A stretch of 40,769 nucleotides of DNA, from assembly GCF_022829385.1 (NCBI RefSeq), contig NZ_JAKSXX010000307.1, positions 1 to 40,769 on the forward strand, in the 5' to 3' direction. Every line of letters starts with the position of its first letter. Positions within the stretch are counted from its first letter, which is position 1. The stretch comes from Methylobacterium sp. J-070 (GTDB lineage: Bacteria > Pseudomonadota > Alphaproteobacteria > Rhizobiales > Beijerinckiaceae). Of the stretch, positions 8,140 through 16,776 are shown in pieces. A program made the position numbers and the translations under genes. The notes beneath the pieces are model-generated. The model searched no databases and was not told the origin of the DNA. It saw only the letters and a program-made list of their open reading frames with translations.

Positions 8140-8550
8140 ATGCCGGACACCAGCGCCCTCAATTCGGCCTCCGACGTGCTGGCCGCCGGCCGGCAGGTGC
8201 AGGGCGGCCGGATCCGCACGATCTCGGAGAACCTCGCCAACGCCGACTCCGCCGCGACGACGCCCGGCGGGACCCCCTACGCCCGCAAGATCGCGGTGTT
8301 CGCCCCCGTCGTGGCCGACAGCCACCGCAATCCCGTCGGTCGGATCGTCCGCGACACCGGCGATTTCCGCAGGCGCTACGACCCATCGAACGTCGCGGCG
8401 GATCCCAGGGGCTACATCCGGTTGCCCAACGTGAACGCCACCACGGAGAACGCGGACCTGCAACAGGTGATTCGGAACTACGAGTTGAGCCTGAACGCCT
8501 CGACCACGCTCAGCACCCTGACGCAGGCCACCATCAACCTGATCAGTTGA
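8140..8550 (+). CDS. flgC: Flagellar basal-body rod protein FlgC
   Basis: A 136-residue rod protein, close to the usual 134-138. The N-terminus carries the conserved flagellar rod motif (RIRTISENLANADS at about 25-38). The C-terminus carries the rod/hook C-terminal helix (NADLQQVIRNYELSLNA), and between them is the FlgC hallmark GYIRLPNVN. FlgC forms part of the proximal rod in the periplasm. It lacks the usual flgB and fliE neighbours, so it is an orphan here or an extra copy. A CtrA box precedes it. Its last 8 bases overlap the convergent permease gene. The divergent middle region leaves open a specialised paralogue. Confidence 0.8.
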   Translation: MPDTSALNSASDVLAAGRQVQGGRIRTISENLANADSAATTPGGTPYARKIAVFAPVVADSHRNPVGRIVRDTGDFRRRYDPSNVAADPRGYIRLPNVNATTENADLQQVIRNYELSLNASTTLSTLTQATINLIS

Positions 8551-9937
8551 GGCGGGCGTGGCGCCGGCCGTAGCCGGCGTAGATGACCAGTCCGATCGCC
8601 AGCCAGATCGCCAGACGGATCCAGGTATCGGCCGGAAGCGAGGCCATGAGCGTCGCACAGGACAGGATTCCGAGCCCCGCCGTGAGCGTCGCCGCCGGCA
8701 CGCGGAACGGACGCGGCCGGTCCGGATCGGTCCGGCGCAGGATCACCACCAGAGCGCAGACGAGGCTGAAGGCCAGGAGCGTGCCGATGCTGACGATCTC
8801 GCCCAGGATGTCGATGGGCACGAGGCCCGCCACCGCCGCGGTGAACAGCCCGATCACCACCTGGCTCGCCACAGGCGCCCGCGTCACCGGGTGGACCTCG
8901 CAGAAGACCCCCGGGAGCAGCCCGTCGCGCGCCATGGCGAAGAAGATCCGGCCCTGTCCGTAGAGGGCGGTCAGCGCCGAGGTGGTCAGGCCGATCAGGG
9001 CGCCGACCTTGATCACCGTCGCGAAGCCCGACCGGCCGATGGCGTCGACCGCCTTGGCCACCGGGTCGGCGACGTCGAGCTCGCGATACGGGATGAGCCC
9101 GGTGAGCACGGCCGCCATCGCCACGTACAGGACCGTGGTGATCAGGAGCGAGCCGATCAGCCCCACGGGCGCATCGCGCTGCGGGTCCCGGCACTCGCCC
9201 GCGGCGGTCGCCACGGTCTCGAAGCCCACGAAGGCGAAGAACACCACCGCGGCCCCGCGGAACACGCCGCTCCAGCCGAAGGCGCCGAAGGATCCGGCAT
9301 TGTCCGGCACGAAGGGGTGCCAGAGTTCGGGCCTGAGATGCGCGGCGCCGACGCCCACGAAGGCCAGGATGATCGCGACCTTGCAGGCCACCAGGAGCCC
9401 GTTGATCAGGGAGGCGTCCCGCGTGGCGCGCGTCAGCAGGAGGGTCAGGGCCAGGACGAGGCCGGCGGCCGGCAGGTTCACGTAGCCGCCGTCGCCGGGT
9501 GCTCCCGCGAGCGCCGGCGGCAGATGCAGGCCGAACTCGGCCGCGAGCGATTGCGCGTACCCCGACCAGCCGACCGCGACCGTCGCGGCCGCCACGGCGA
9601 ATTCGAGCACGAGGTCCCAGCCGATCATCCAGGCGGGAAACCGGCCCAGGCTCGCGCGGGTGTAGGTGTAGGTGGAGCCCGCCTCCGGGATCATGGCCGC
9701 CAATTCAGCGTAGCACAGGCCGACGAAGCCGCAGGCGATCCCGCCGACGACGAAGGAGAGGCTGAGCGCGGGACCGGCATATTGCGCGGCCGCCGTCCCG
9801 GTGAGCACGAAGATGCCGGCGCCGATCGTGGCCCCGAGCCCGATGGCGACGAGACCGGGGGCGGTGAGGCTCCGGGCGAGCTCGCGGCCCGGATCGGACG
9901 TGTCGCCGGTCCCTGTCGTCACCGCGGATCCCGCCAT
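8543..9937 (-). CDS. APC-superfamily amino acid permease
   Basis: A 464-residue integral membrane transporter with about 12 hydrophobic segments. The first helix has the APC signature GLGATIGAGIFVLTG, followed by the EAGSTYTYTRASLG segment and the FFAFVGFETVATAAGE motif. This pattern fits the cationic amino acid transporter (CAT/YfnA-like) branch, which imports amino acids with protons. The frame stays open to 10099, but I place the start at ATG 9935-9937 because GGAGAG lies 5 bases upstream and the protein then starts just before the first helix. It is convergent with flgC and overlaps it by 8 bases. The substrate cannot be stated. Confidence 0.88.
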   Translation of the reverse strand: MAGSAVTTGTGDTSDPGRELARSLTAPGLVAIGLGATIGAGIFVLTGTAAAQYAGPALSLSFVVGGIACGFVGLCYAELAAMIPEAGSTYTYTRASLGRFPAWMIGWDLVLEFAVAAATVAVGWSGYAQSLAAEFGLHLPPALAGAPGDGGYVNLPAAGLVLALTLLLTRATRDASLINGLLVACKVAIILAFVGVGAAHLRPELWHPFVPDNAGSFGAFGWSGVFRGAAVVFFAFVGFETVATAAGECRDPQRDAPVGLIGSLLITTVLYVAMAAVLTGLIPYRELDVADPVAKAVDAIGRSGFATVIKVGALIGLTTSALTALYGQGRIFFAMARDGLLPGVFCEVHPVTRAPVASQVVIGLFTAAVAGLVPIDILGEIVSIGTLLAFSLVCALVVILRRTDPDRPRPFRVPAATLTAGLGILSCATLMASLPADTWIRLAIWLAIGLVIYAGYGRRHARLN

Positions 9938-10095
9938 CGCGTCTCTCCGTCGTCGCCCCATCGTCCGAGCGCCGCGGCCGGGCATGTTCCGTGCCCGTCG
10001 GCCGGCTCGGCCGCGCGGGTCCACCGGGATCGGCGCCCCGCCCCCTCGGCCGCACGCAGAATCGGGAGGGCGCGGAGCGCCGTCGATGGATTGGA

Positions 10096-10770
10096 TCACC
10101 TCCGCAGGTCGCCGTCGAGGCCGCCGCCCGCGTCACCGGGCGCGGCGGACACCCGCGTGGAGGCCGCCTCGCCGCGCCCCGTGCCGGCGATCAGCCGGGT
10201 GTCGGTGCGGAAGGCCCTGGCGACGAGGCCGGCGAAGCGGATGAAGGCCCGGCCCTGCGGGGTGATGACGTAGCCGTCCGCCGCGGGGGCGACGTTACCG
10301 GAGGCGTGCTGCTCCGCCAGCCGCCGCTCCATCTGGCGGAACTCGCCGAGATAGACGGTCTCGAACACCGCGCGGGCGCGCTCGGCGCTGAAGCTCTCGC
10401 CGGGGTGGGCCGCCATCTGCCCGAGCAGGAAAGTGCTGATGGAGCGGTCGACCGTGACGGGCAGGATCACGAACGCGCTCAGGTTCAGGGAGAGCGACAG
10501 CACGCTCGCCGCCAGCGCGTCGCTGCGGCGCAGGCCCCAGGGGCGGCCGAGCCCCGCCAGCGCCGCGACGGCCGCGAGGGTGAGCAGGAAGGCGACCACC
10601 AGCAGGATCAGGCCGCGGTAGAACAGGATCGTCACGCCGGACCAGAGATCCGTCTGGAACAGCAGCACGAAGCAGCCGAGGCCGAGACCCAGGGCGCCCG
10701 CGTGCAGCAGCGCCTGCGCGCCGAGCCAGCGCAGCGTCCGTCCCGGGTTCGAGGCGGCGCGATCAGTCAT
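10096..10770 (-). CDS. Membrane protein of unknown function, coupled to the upstream polytopic protein
   Basis: A 224-residue protein with three hydrophobic segments in the first half (ALLHAGALGLGLGCFVLLF, LILLVVAFLLTLAAVAAL and AASVLSLSLNLSAFVILPV). A soluble C-terminal part contains a GYVITPQGRAFIRF segment that looks like the end of a winged-helix or a small adaptor domain. I do not recognise a family. It starts at ATG 10768-10770 and overlaps the stop of the upstream gene by 8 bases, so the two proteins are probably made in a fixed ratio and may act together. The last residues are Gly/Asp-rich. Confidence 0.75.
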   Translation of the reverse strand: MTDRAASNPGRTLRWLGAQALLHAGALGLGLGCFVLLFQTDLWSGVTILFYRGLILLVVAFLLTLAAVAALAGLGRPWGLRRSDALAASVLSLSLNLSAFVILPVTVDRSISTFLLGQMAAHPGESFSAERARAVFETVYLGEFRQMERRLAEQHASGNVAPAADGYVITPQGRAFIRFAGLVARAFRTDTRLIAGTGRGEAASTRVSAAPGDAGGGLDGDLRR

Positions 10771-12763
10771 GGATGTCCTCGACGCGCAGGATCCGGACCC
10801 GCGGTCCCGCGTAGACCGGCTGCACGCGCGAGATCCAGGCATCCGGGCCGCTCCAGGCCGCGTCCAGAGCGGTGACGACGAGCGCGCCGATGCCGGCCGC
10901 GGCGGCCCGGCGGCGCACGTCGGCGGCGGTCAGGTCCGCACCGAAGATCGGCGCCACGTCGGCGATCCGCGCGGCCACCCGGTCGGGCCCGGCACCGAAC
11001 AGCTGCGCCTTCCGGTCGGCGACCGCCACGGGCTGGCGCCCGTAGAGGCCGAACGCGAAGACCCGCGGGGCGAGCGGCGAGGCCTGGAGCACGAGGTCCG
11101 GGGGCAGGTGCGTGCCGGCCCAGGCATAGGCGACGCGCAGATCCCGGTCGATGCCGGGGCGGCTGTTGAGGAAGGCGAAGTCCGCCCGGCCGGCAGCGGG
11201 ATAGGCCCGCATTCCGGCGAAGCCGTACAGCGTCGTCGCGTATCCGAGGAGGAGCAGCGGGCCGATCGGCGCGGGCAGCCGGATCCGCGGCCCGGAGGAT
11301 ATCCGGACCAGGGCCGACGCGCTCCAGACCAGGGCCGAGACCTGGGCCAGGAGAACGACGCGCCAGCCGAGGTCGTTGTAGAGGATCGCCGAGCGCAGGA
11401 AGCCGCCGATCAGCAGGGACGCGACCGCGCAGAGGGTCAGGAGCCGCCCCGCCTCGCGCGCATGCGCCTCCCGGCGCGGGACGAGACGCCAGAACAGGAG
11501 CGCCCCGGCGGCGAGCGCACCGAGGGCGAAGGCGTAGTTGACCGGCAGCAGGAGCGTCCGCAGCACGCTCTGGACGGGCTCGTCGGCGATGCCTTCGAGC
11601 GGCCCGAACGGCCGGACCGCGAGACGGATCGCGGGGCCCGACCCCGCCCGGCTCGACAGGAGGCCGAGCAGGTAGGGCGCGGCCAGGACGGTGCCGAGCA
11701 GTCCTGCGGCCCCGAGCCGGGCCGCGGCGCGCCAGCGGCGCTCGAACCCGAGCAGCGCGAGCCAGATCCCGGCGGTACCCGCCACCCCGAGGCAGACCCA
11801 GACCGACAGGCCCGCGCAGGAAGCGAACGCCACCCCCGCCGCGGCGACCGCCGCGGCCTCCGCGCGCCGCTCGGGGTTTACCCGGTCGGCGACCTCGGCG
11901 AGCGCCAGGAGGCCGAGCCACCCCGCCAGCGCCCCGGCCACGTGATGCGGCACCCAGACCAGGGAGGTCGGCCAGTTGACGACCTGCTCGTTCAGCCATT
12001 CCGGGATCGGCAGCCAGGTGCCGGACGTGGCCCTGTCGGCGGCGACCAGCAGGATGTCGAGGCCGCCGGCCGGCAGCAGCAAGAGGAGGGCGGCGCGGAC
12101 CCGCCGCGGCCCGGCCTCCCGGACGAGGCCCGAGACCGCGAGCAGCCGGTCCAGCAGGCCGAGGAGCGCGATCCCGGTCCAGAAGGTCAGCCCCGCGAAG
12201 GCCGTGCGCCCGTCGACGAGCCGACCTCCGACCCGGTCCACCAGGGCGGCCAGCGTGTAGAAGAAGTAATAGTAGCTGGCCGGCTCCGGGCGGGCGACGA
12301 AGGGATCCATCGGCGGCAGCCCGCTCTCGACGATCGCCCGGGTCAGGGCCGCGTGCTTGACGAGGTCGATGATTGTGATCGGCTGGTAGAGGGCGGTGCC
12401 GGTATCGATGTCGATCAGCGCGTAGGCCACGGCTCCGAGCCAGAGCGCGCCGAGCGCCAGGGCCGGCCGGTCGAGCGGGCCGCGCAGGTCCCGCAGCGCC
12501 GGGCGCAGGGCCGCGACGCCGAGCGCGCCGTTCGCCAGGGCCGCCGCCGTAACGCCCGCCGCCTGGACCAGCAGGCTGTCGAGGGCCGGCAGGAGCCCGA
12601 TCCCCAGGAGGGCGGCGCACAGGAAGCGCGGACCGGGCGGCAGCGCGCGGAATCCGAGGATGCCGGTCAGGGTGCCGAGCGCGTAGCCCGGCAGGAGGAC
12701 GAGGGGAACGCCGAGCAGCGTCGCCACGAGGACGCCGCACGCATCCGACAGGGTGCCGTTCAT
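10763..12763 (-). CDS. Polytopic membrane protein, glycosyltransferase (GT-C)-like
   Basis: A 666-residue protein with a dozen or more hydrophobic segments through residues 1-500, then a soluble C-terminal domain of about 150 residues. That last part (LRVAYAWAGTHLPPDLVLQASP, then a FGLYGRQPVAVADRKAQLFG segment) resembles the periplasmic tails of dolichyl-phosphate-mannose or ArnT-like GT-C enzymes, where an early loop Asp or Glu is catalytic; DIDTGTALYQ near residue 118 is a candidate. No firm family name is possible. It is co-transcribed with the 224-residue membrane protein, whose start overlaps its stop. It may transfer sugars to a surface lipid or glycan, which is inference from fold-like appearance only. 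Confidence 0.7.
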   Translation of the reverse strand: MNGTLSDACGVLVATLLGVPLVLLPGYALGTLTGILGFRALPPGPRFLCAALLGIGLLPALDSLLVQAAGVTAAALANGALGVAALRPALRDLRGPLDRPALALGALWLGAVAYALIDIDTGTALYQPITIIDLVKHAALTRAIVESGLPPMDPFVARPEPASYYYFFYTLAALVDRVGGRLVDGRTAFAGLTFWTGIALLGLLDRLLAVSGLVREAGPRRVRAALLLLLPAGGLDILLVAADRATSGTWLPIPEWLNEQVVNWPTSLVWVPHHVAGALAGWLGLLALAEVADRVNPERRAEAAAVAAAGVAFASCAGLSVWVCLGVAGTAGIWLALLGFERRWRAAARLGAAGLLGTVLAAPYLLGLLSSRAGSGPAIRLAVRPFGPLEGIADEPVQSVLRTLLLPVNYAFALGALAAGALLFWRLVPRREAHAREAGRLLTLCAVASLLIGGFLRSAILYNDLGWRVVLLAQVSALVWSASALVRISSGPRIRLPAPIGPLLLLGYATTLYGFAGMRAYPAAGRADFAFLNSRPGIDRDLRVAYAWAGTHLPPDLVLQASPLAPRVFAFGLYGRQPVAVADRKAQLFGAGPDRVAARIADVAPIFGADLTAADVRRRAAAAGIGALVVTALDAAWSGPDAWISRVQPVYAGPRVRILRVEDIHD

Positions 12764-13056
12764 CGCCGGGCCGGGTTTCGTGCTGGAATCCCGCTAGCAT
12801 GCGGGCGTTAACCGTTCACTCGGGGCGCCGGCGGGGAGCGCGCCGCGAACCGGCTCGGCCGCGCCCTGCCCCGGGGCTGGCATCTCGGATGGTTTCGTGT
12901 ATGGATCGCCCGGCCTCGCACCGGGTTACCGGGCGGGGCTTGAGCCGCTTGGCGCTGTGACCGTGCTGGACGACATCCTGGCACCGGCCGAACGCCGAGC
13001 CCGCGCGCGCCCGGATGGGGCGCCGCATCCGACCAGCACAACCCGAAAGGCATGCG

Positions 13057-13326
13057 ATGTCGATCACGGCAGAGCGCAAGACCGCGCTCATCAAGGAAAA
13101 CCGCAAGGACGCCAAGGACACCGGGTCCCCCGAGGTCCAGGTGGCGATCCTGACGGAGCGGATCACCAACCTGACCGGCCACTTCAAGACCCACGCCAAG
13201 GACAACCATTCCCGGCGGGGCCTGCTGAAGATGGTCTCGCAGCGCCGCTCGCTGCTCGACTATGTCAAGCGCAAGGACGAGGCCCGCTACCGCGCCCTCA
13301 TCGAGCGTCTCGGCATCCGCCGCTAA
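13057..13326 (+). CDS. rpsO: 30S ribosomal protein uS15
   Basis: An 89-residue protein that matches uS15 along its full length, including the conserved SPEVQVAILTERITNLTGH and KDNHSRRGLLKMVSQRR segments that contact 16S rRNA helices 20-22. It is an early assembly protein of the small-subunit platform. The start is ATG 13057, preceded by GAAAGG; an earlier in-frame codon at 13015 would add a non-homologous extension. As in many bacteria it is followed by pnp, here with a strong hairpin right after its stop. Confidence 0.98.
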   Translation: MSITAERKTALIKENRKDAKDTGSPEVQVAILTERITNLTGHFKTHAKDNHSRRGLLKMVSQRRSLLDYVKRKDEARYRALIERLGIRR

Positions 13327-13336
13327 GGCACGTCTC

Positions 13337-13369
13337 GCGCGGTCCCGGGCCCGGCCCGGGGCCGCGTTT
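13337..13369 (+). terminator. Strong GC hairpin after rpsO
   Basis: Arms at 13338-13349 and 13355-13366 pair over 12 bp (one G-T pair) around a 5-base loop, followed by TTTC. It begins 11 bases after the rpsO stop and may act as an attenuator or RNA-stabilising hairpin between rpsO and pnp rather than as a full terminator. Confidence 0.55.
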
Positions 13370-13447
13370 CACCATCGCGGGCTGCCGGAATGGGTCCGGC
13401 CTCCCGACAAACGGGCCGCTTCGAGGCGCCGGCATCGGGGCAGGATC

Positions 13448-13478
13448 GCGAGACGCTTCCCAAAGCGGAGTGTCTCGC
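13448..13478 (+). promoter_or_regulatory. pnp leader hairpin (possible autoregulatory processing site)
   Basis: Outer arms GCGAGAC (13448-13454) and GTCTCGC (13472-13478) pair perfectly, and inner arms GCTT (13455-13458) and AAGC (13463-13466) continue the helix on the other side of a 5-base bulge. It lies about 58 bases before the pnp start. In E. coli a pnp leader stem-loop is cut by RNase III and PNPase then represses its own mRNA. A similar role here is inference. Confidence 0.5.
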
Positions 13479-13536
13479 CGTCTTGCCCCCGGGCGGCGCC
13501 GGGCCGGGCCCGCCGCAGGCAAGGAAGAGATTGAGA

Positions 13537-15756
13537 ATGTTCGACGTCCAACGCGAAGAGCTGATGTGGGGTGACCGCAAGCTCGTCCTCGAGACCGGCA
13601 AGGTCGCCCGGCAGGCCGACGGCGCCGTGGTCGCCACCTACGGCGAGACCTCGGTGCTCGCCACCGTGGTCGCCACGAAGGAGCCGAAGGCCGGCATCGA
13701 CTTCATGCCGCTGACCGTGAACTACCAGGAGCGGGCCTACGCGGCCGGCCGCATCCCGGGCGGCTACTTCAAGCGCGAGGGCCGCCCCTCCGAGAAGGAG
13801 ACCCTGGTCTCCCGCCTGATCGACCGCCCGATCCGCCCGCTGTTCATCGAGGGCTGGCGCAACGACACCCAGGTGGTCGTCACCGTCCTGACCCACGACC
13901 TCGAGAACGATCCCGACATCGTCGCGATGGTGGCGGCCTCCGCGGCCCTGACCCTCTCGGGCGTGCCGTTCATGGGCCCGATCGGCGGCGCCCGCGTCGG
14001 CTACATCAACGGCGGCTACCGGCTGAACCCGCTGGTCACCGAGACCAAGGAGGAGTCGAGCCTCGATCTCGTCGTCGCCGGCACCCAGGACGCCGTGCTG
14101 ATGGTCGAGTCGGAGGCCAAGGAGCTCTCCGAGGACGTGATGCTCGGCGCCGTGATGTTCGGCCACAAGCACTTCCAGCCGGTGATCGAGGCGATCATCC
14201 GCCTGGCCGAGAAGGCCGCCAAGGAGCCGCGCGACTTCAAGGCGCCCGAGAACGCCGAGGTCGAGAAGGCGGTCCTGGAGGTCTGCGAGGCGGAACTCCG
14301 CGCCGCCTACACCAAGACCGTCAAGCAGGAGCGCTACGCCGCCGTCGACGCCGTGAAGGCGAAGGTGATGGCCGCCCTCTGCCCCGAGGGCGCCGAGAAG
14401 TATCCGGTCGAGAAGGTCAAGGCCGCCTTCAAGGAGGCCCAGTCGAAGGTCGTGCGCTGGAACGTGCTCGACACCGGCTCGCGCATCGACGGCCGCGACC
14501 TGAAGACCGTCCGCCCGATCGTCTCCGAGGTCGGCGTGCTGCCGCGCGCCCACGGTTCGTCGCTGTTCACCCGCGGCGAGACCCAGGCCCTCGTGGTCGC
14601 GACCCTGGGCACCGGCGAGGACGAGCAGTTCATCGACTCGCTCGACGGCACCTACAAGGAGCGCTTCCTGCTCCACTACAACTTCCCTCCCTACAGCGTC
14701 GGCGAGACCGGCCGGATGGGCTCCCCGGGCCGTCGCGAGATCGGCCACGGCAAGCTCGCCTGGCGGGCGATCCGCCCGGTGCTGCCGCCGGCCCACGAGT
14801 TCCCCTACACGATCCGCGTCGTGTCGGAGATCACCGAGTCGAACGGCTCGTCGTCGATGGCCTCGGTCTGCGGCGGCTCGCTGTCGCTGATGGATGCCGG
14901 CGTGCCGCTCCGCCGTCCGGTGGCCGGCATCGCCATGGGCCTCATCCTCGAGGGTGAGCGCTTCGCGGTCCTGTCCGACATCCTGGGCGACGAGGATCAC
15001 CTCGGCGACATGGACTTCAAGGTGGCCGGCACGGACGAGGGCGTGACCTCGCTCCAGATGGACATCAAGATCGCCGGCATCACCGAGGAGATCATGCGGG
15101 TCGCCCTCGACCAGGCGAAGGACGGCCGCGCCCACATCCTCGCCGAGATGGCCAAGGCCCTCACGGCCGCCCGTCCGGAGCTCGGCGAGTACGCGCCGCG
15201 CATCGAGACGATGCAGATCCCGACCGACAAGATCCGCGACGTGATCGGCACCGGCGGCAAGGTGATCCGCGAGATCGTCGAGAAGACCGGCGCCAAGATC
15301 AACATCGAGGATACCGGCATCGTCAAGATCGCCTCGGCCGACGGCAAGGCGATCAAGGCGGCCTACAACTGGATCCGCTCGATCGTGGCGGAGCCGGAGA
15401 TCGGCGTGATCTACGACGGCACGATCGTGAAGTGCATGGAGTTCGGCGCCTTCGTGAACTTCTTCGGCGCCAAGGACGGCCTCGTCCACATCTCGGAGCT
15501 CGCCGCCCAGCGGGTCGCCAAGGTGACCGACGTCGTCAAGGAAGGCGAGAAGGTGAAGGTGAAGTTCCTCGGTCAGGACGACCGCGGCAAGATCCGCCTG
15601 TCCATGCGCGTCGTCGATCAGCAGACCGGCGAGGACATCACCGAGAAGGTGAAGGCCCAGCGCGACGCCGACCGGGCCGAGCGTGGCGACGAGCCGCGCG
15701 AGCCCCGCGAGGGCGGCCGCCACCGGGGCGAGCGTCGCCGCGAGGCGGGCGAGTAA
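13537..15756 (+). CDS. pnp: Polyribonucleotide nucleotidyltransferase (PNPase)
   Basis: A 739-residue phosphorolytic 3'-5' exoribonuclease, a core part of the RNA degradosome. Two RNase PH-like domains are clear (the first from LVLETGKVARQADGAV, the second from RIDGRDLKTVRPI with ARPVLPPAHEFPY-type active-site surroundings). The catalytic acidic cluster is GDEDHLGDMDFKVAGT. Then come a KH domain (QIPTDKIRDVIGTGGKVIRE, GTGG loop) and an S1 RNA-binding domain (GVIYDGTIVKCMEFGAFVNF). The tail is rich in Arg, Glu and Gly, typical for alphaproteobacteria. I start it at ATG 13537, where homology begins; the frame is open further up. Expression is probably shared with rpsO and tuned by the leader hairpin. 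Confidence 0.98.
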   Translation: MFDVQREELMWGDRKLVLETGKVARQADGAVVATYGETSVLATVVATKEPKAGIDFMPLTVNYQERAYAAGRIPGGYFKREGRPSEKETLVSRLIDRPIRPLFIEGWRNDTQVVVTVLTHDLENDPDIVAMVAASAALTLSGVPFMGPIGGARVGYINGGYRLNPLVTETKEESSLDLVVAGTQDAVLMVESEAKELSEDVMLGAVMFGHKHFQPVIEAIIRLAEKAAKEPRDFKAPENAEVEKAVLEVCEAELRAAYTKTVKQERYAAVDAVKAKVMAALCPEGAEKYPVEKVKAAFKEAQSKVVRWNVLDTGSRIDGRDLKTVRPIVSEVGVLPRAHGSSLFTRGETQALVVATLGTGEDEQFIDSLDGTYKERFLLHYNFPPYSVGETGRMGSPGRREIGHGKLAWRAIRPVLPPAHEFPYTIRVVSEITESNGSSSMASVCGGSLSLMDAGVPLRRPVAGIAMGLILEGERFAVLSDILGDEDHLGDMDFKVAGTDEGVTSLQMDIKIAGITEEIMRVALDQAKDGRAHILAEMAKALTAARPELGEYAPRIETMQIPTDKIRDVIGTGGKVIREIVEKTGAKINIEDTGIVKIASADGKAIKAAYNWIRSIVAEPEIGVIYDGTIVKCMEFGAFVNFFGAKDGLVHISELAAQRVAKVTDVVKEGEKVKVKFLGQDDRGKIRLSMRVVDQQTGEDITEKVKAQRDADRAERGDEPREPREGGRHRGERRREAGE

Positions 15757-16220
15757 GCGCCCGCACGCAACCGCGCAGGCCACGGCCGGCGCGAACCGTC
15801 CGCAAAGGCGCGGCCCTCCGGGGCCGCGCCTTTGCTGTTAAAGGGCCACGGCTTCAGCATGCGCCCGGCCTTGCGGCCCCCGCCTGCGTCCACGAACGGC
15901 GAGAGCTGCTTGCCGAGCAACGTCCCGCCGTTGCCCGCGTGCCTGTCGCCGTCTCGGAGTGCGGCCGTCCTGCGGGAGCGGCCCGCCCATGCAGCGCGTG
16001 ATCGTGCCGCCCCGGGCCACAAGATCGGGCACTGTGTGGCTCAGACGATCGGCGCGGGCGTGCTCGAAGGCCTTGCGTCCGGCGGGCGCGCGGAGATCGG
16101 CCTGAACCGGCCGCGCGCGCGACGTCTTTCGTGGCATCCACCACCTCCCGTTCGGCCGGCGGCGGGAACGCGACCGGCGCGCCCGCGTTCGCCCGGCGAC
16201 CGCACAGCAGGGAATTCTCC
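15757..16220. other. Gap after pnp
   Basis: Apart from the pnp terminator, this 464-base stretch shows no gene I can support. A 99-codon frame on the minus strand (15838-16137) is open but Arg/Ala-rich, low in complexity, and unlike any family I know, so I treat it as chance. Confidence 0.5.
15802..15835 (+). terminator. pnp terminator
   Basis: A perfect 15-bp stem (15802-15816 with 15821-15835) with a TCCG tetraloop lies 46 bases after the pnp stop. It lacks a long T-run, but the hairpin is very stable and stands exactly where a terminator is expected. Confidence 0.8.
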
Positions 16221-16442
16221 ATGGCCAACGACATGATGCACGACATCTTCAGCGGGCAGCCGAACCTGTCCACCACCGAGCGCGCCGTCTCGGTGGCTCT
16301 GGGCCTCGGGATCGCCGCCGCCGCCGCGCAGCCCCGCCCCAACAAGCTCCTGAGCCTGCTGGCCCTGGTGGTCGGCGTCGGGCTGGCGGTGCGGGGCGCG
16401 ACCGGCCACTGCGCCGTGAAGGCGGCGTCCGAGCACTTCTGA
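16221..16442 (+). CDS. DUF2892 (YgaP-type transmembrane) small membrane protein
   Basis: A 73-residue protein with two hydrophobic segments (VSVALGLGIAAAAA and LLSLLALVVGVGLAVRGA) and the family-like NLSTTERAVSV start and GATGHCAVK end. DUF2892 corresponds to the membrane part of YgaP; stand-alone copies are common in Rhizobiales and have no firm function. I choose ATG 16221 because GGGA lies 7 bases upstream and the domain starts there. An upstream in-frame start at 16131 would add a Ser/Pro/Arg-rich segment of non-coding appearance. It is convergent with the GlsB/YeaQ gene and shares its terminator. Confidence 0.8.
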   Translation: MANDMMHDIFSGQPNLSTTERAVSVALGLGIAAAAAQPRPNKLLSLLALVVGVGLAVRGATGHCAVKAASEHF

Positions 16443-16462
16443 GCCCGGGACTGCAAACGAAA

Positions 16463-16486
16463 AGGGGCGCCCCTCGGGGCGCCCCT
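16463..16486. terminator. Bidirectional terminator between convergent small membrane-protein genes
   Basis: A near-perfect palindrome of GC-rich arms (16463-16471 with 16478-16486, 6-base loop) lies between the DUF2892 gene (plus) and the GlsB/YeaQ gene (minus). A-rich flank precedes it on the left and TTT follows on the right, so it can serve both genes. Confidence 0.75.
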
Positions 16487-16512
16487 CGCGTTTCAGGCCG
16501 GTTGCGGGCCGG

Positions 16513-16776
16513 TCAGTAGGTCGTGGTGCGGCGGCCGGCGATCAGGCCGTAGATGAACAGCACGACCACGGCGCCCACGATGGCGCCGATGAAGCCCGCG
16601 CCCTGGTTCGGTCCGTACCAGCCGATCGCCTGGCCCAGGAAGGTCGCCACGAAGGCGCCGACTATGCCCAGGATGGTGGTCAGGATGAAGCCCGCCGGCT
16701 CGTTCGGGCCCGGCATGAGGAACTTGGCGATGACGCCGGCGAGGAACCCGATGATGATGGTCCAGAGGATACCCAT
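16513..16776 (-). CDS. GlsB/YeaQ/YmgE family stress-response membrane protein
   Basis: An 87-residue protein made almost wholly of three hydrophobic segments with the family pattern: ILWTIIIGFLAGVIAKFLMPG, then GFILTTILGIVGAFVATFLG and GAFIGAIVGAVVVL-like segments, ending IYGLIAGRRTTTY. Members are small inner-membrane proteins tied to general stress or acid response (GlsB in Gram-positives, YeaQ/YmgE in E. coli). ATG 16774-16776 is the start that fits the family; the open frame upstream to 17019 is unrelated sequence. The gene is divergent from ridA. Confidence 0.9.
   Translation of the reverse strand: MGILWTIIIGFLAGVIAKFLMPGPNEPAGFILTTILGIVGAFVATFLGQAIGWYGPNQGAGFIGAIVGAVVVLFIYGLIAGRRTTTY

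Noticed and set aside
8558..10273. Plus-strand frame of about 570 codons opposite the permease
   Set aside because: Highly charged His/Glu/Arg/Gly-rich product, antisense to a clear APC transporter.
13369..15783. Long open frame (about 800 codons) on the minus strand, fully antisense to pnp
   Set aside because: It mirrors pnp codons in GC-rich DNA; its His/Leu/Asp/Gly-rich product has no domain and pnp is certain.
15838..16137. 99-codon minus-strand frame between pnp and the DUF2892 gene
   Set aside because: No family, Arg/Ala-rich, no ribosome site; it overlaps the pnp terminator tail.
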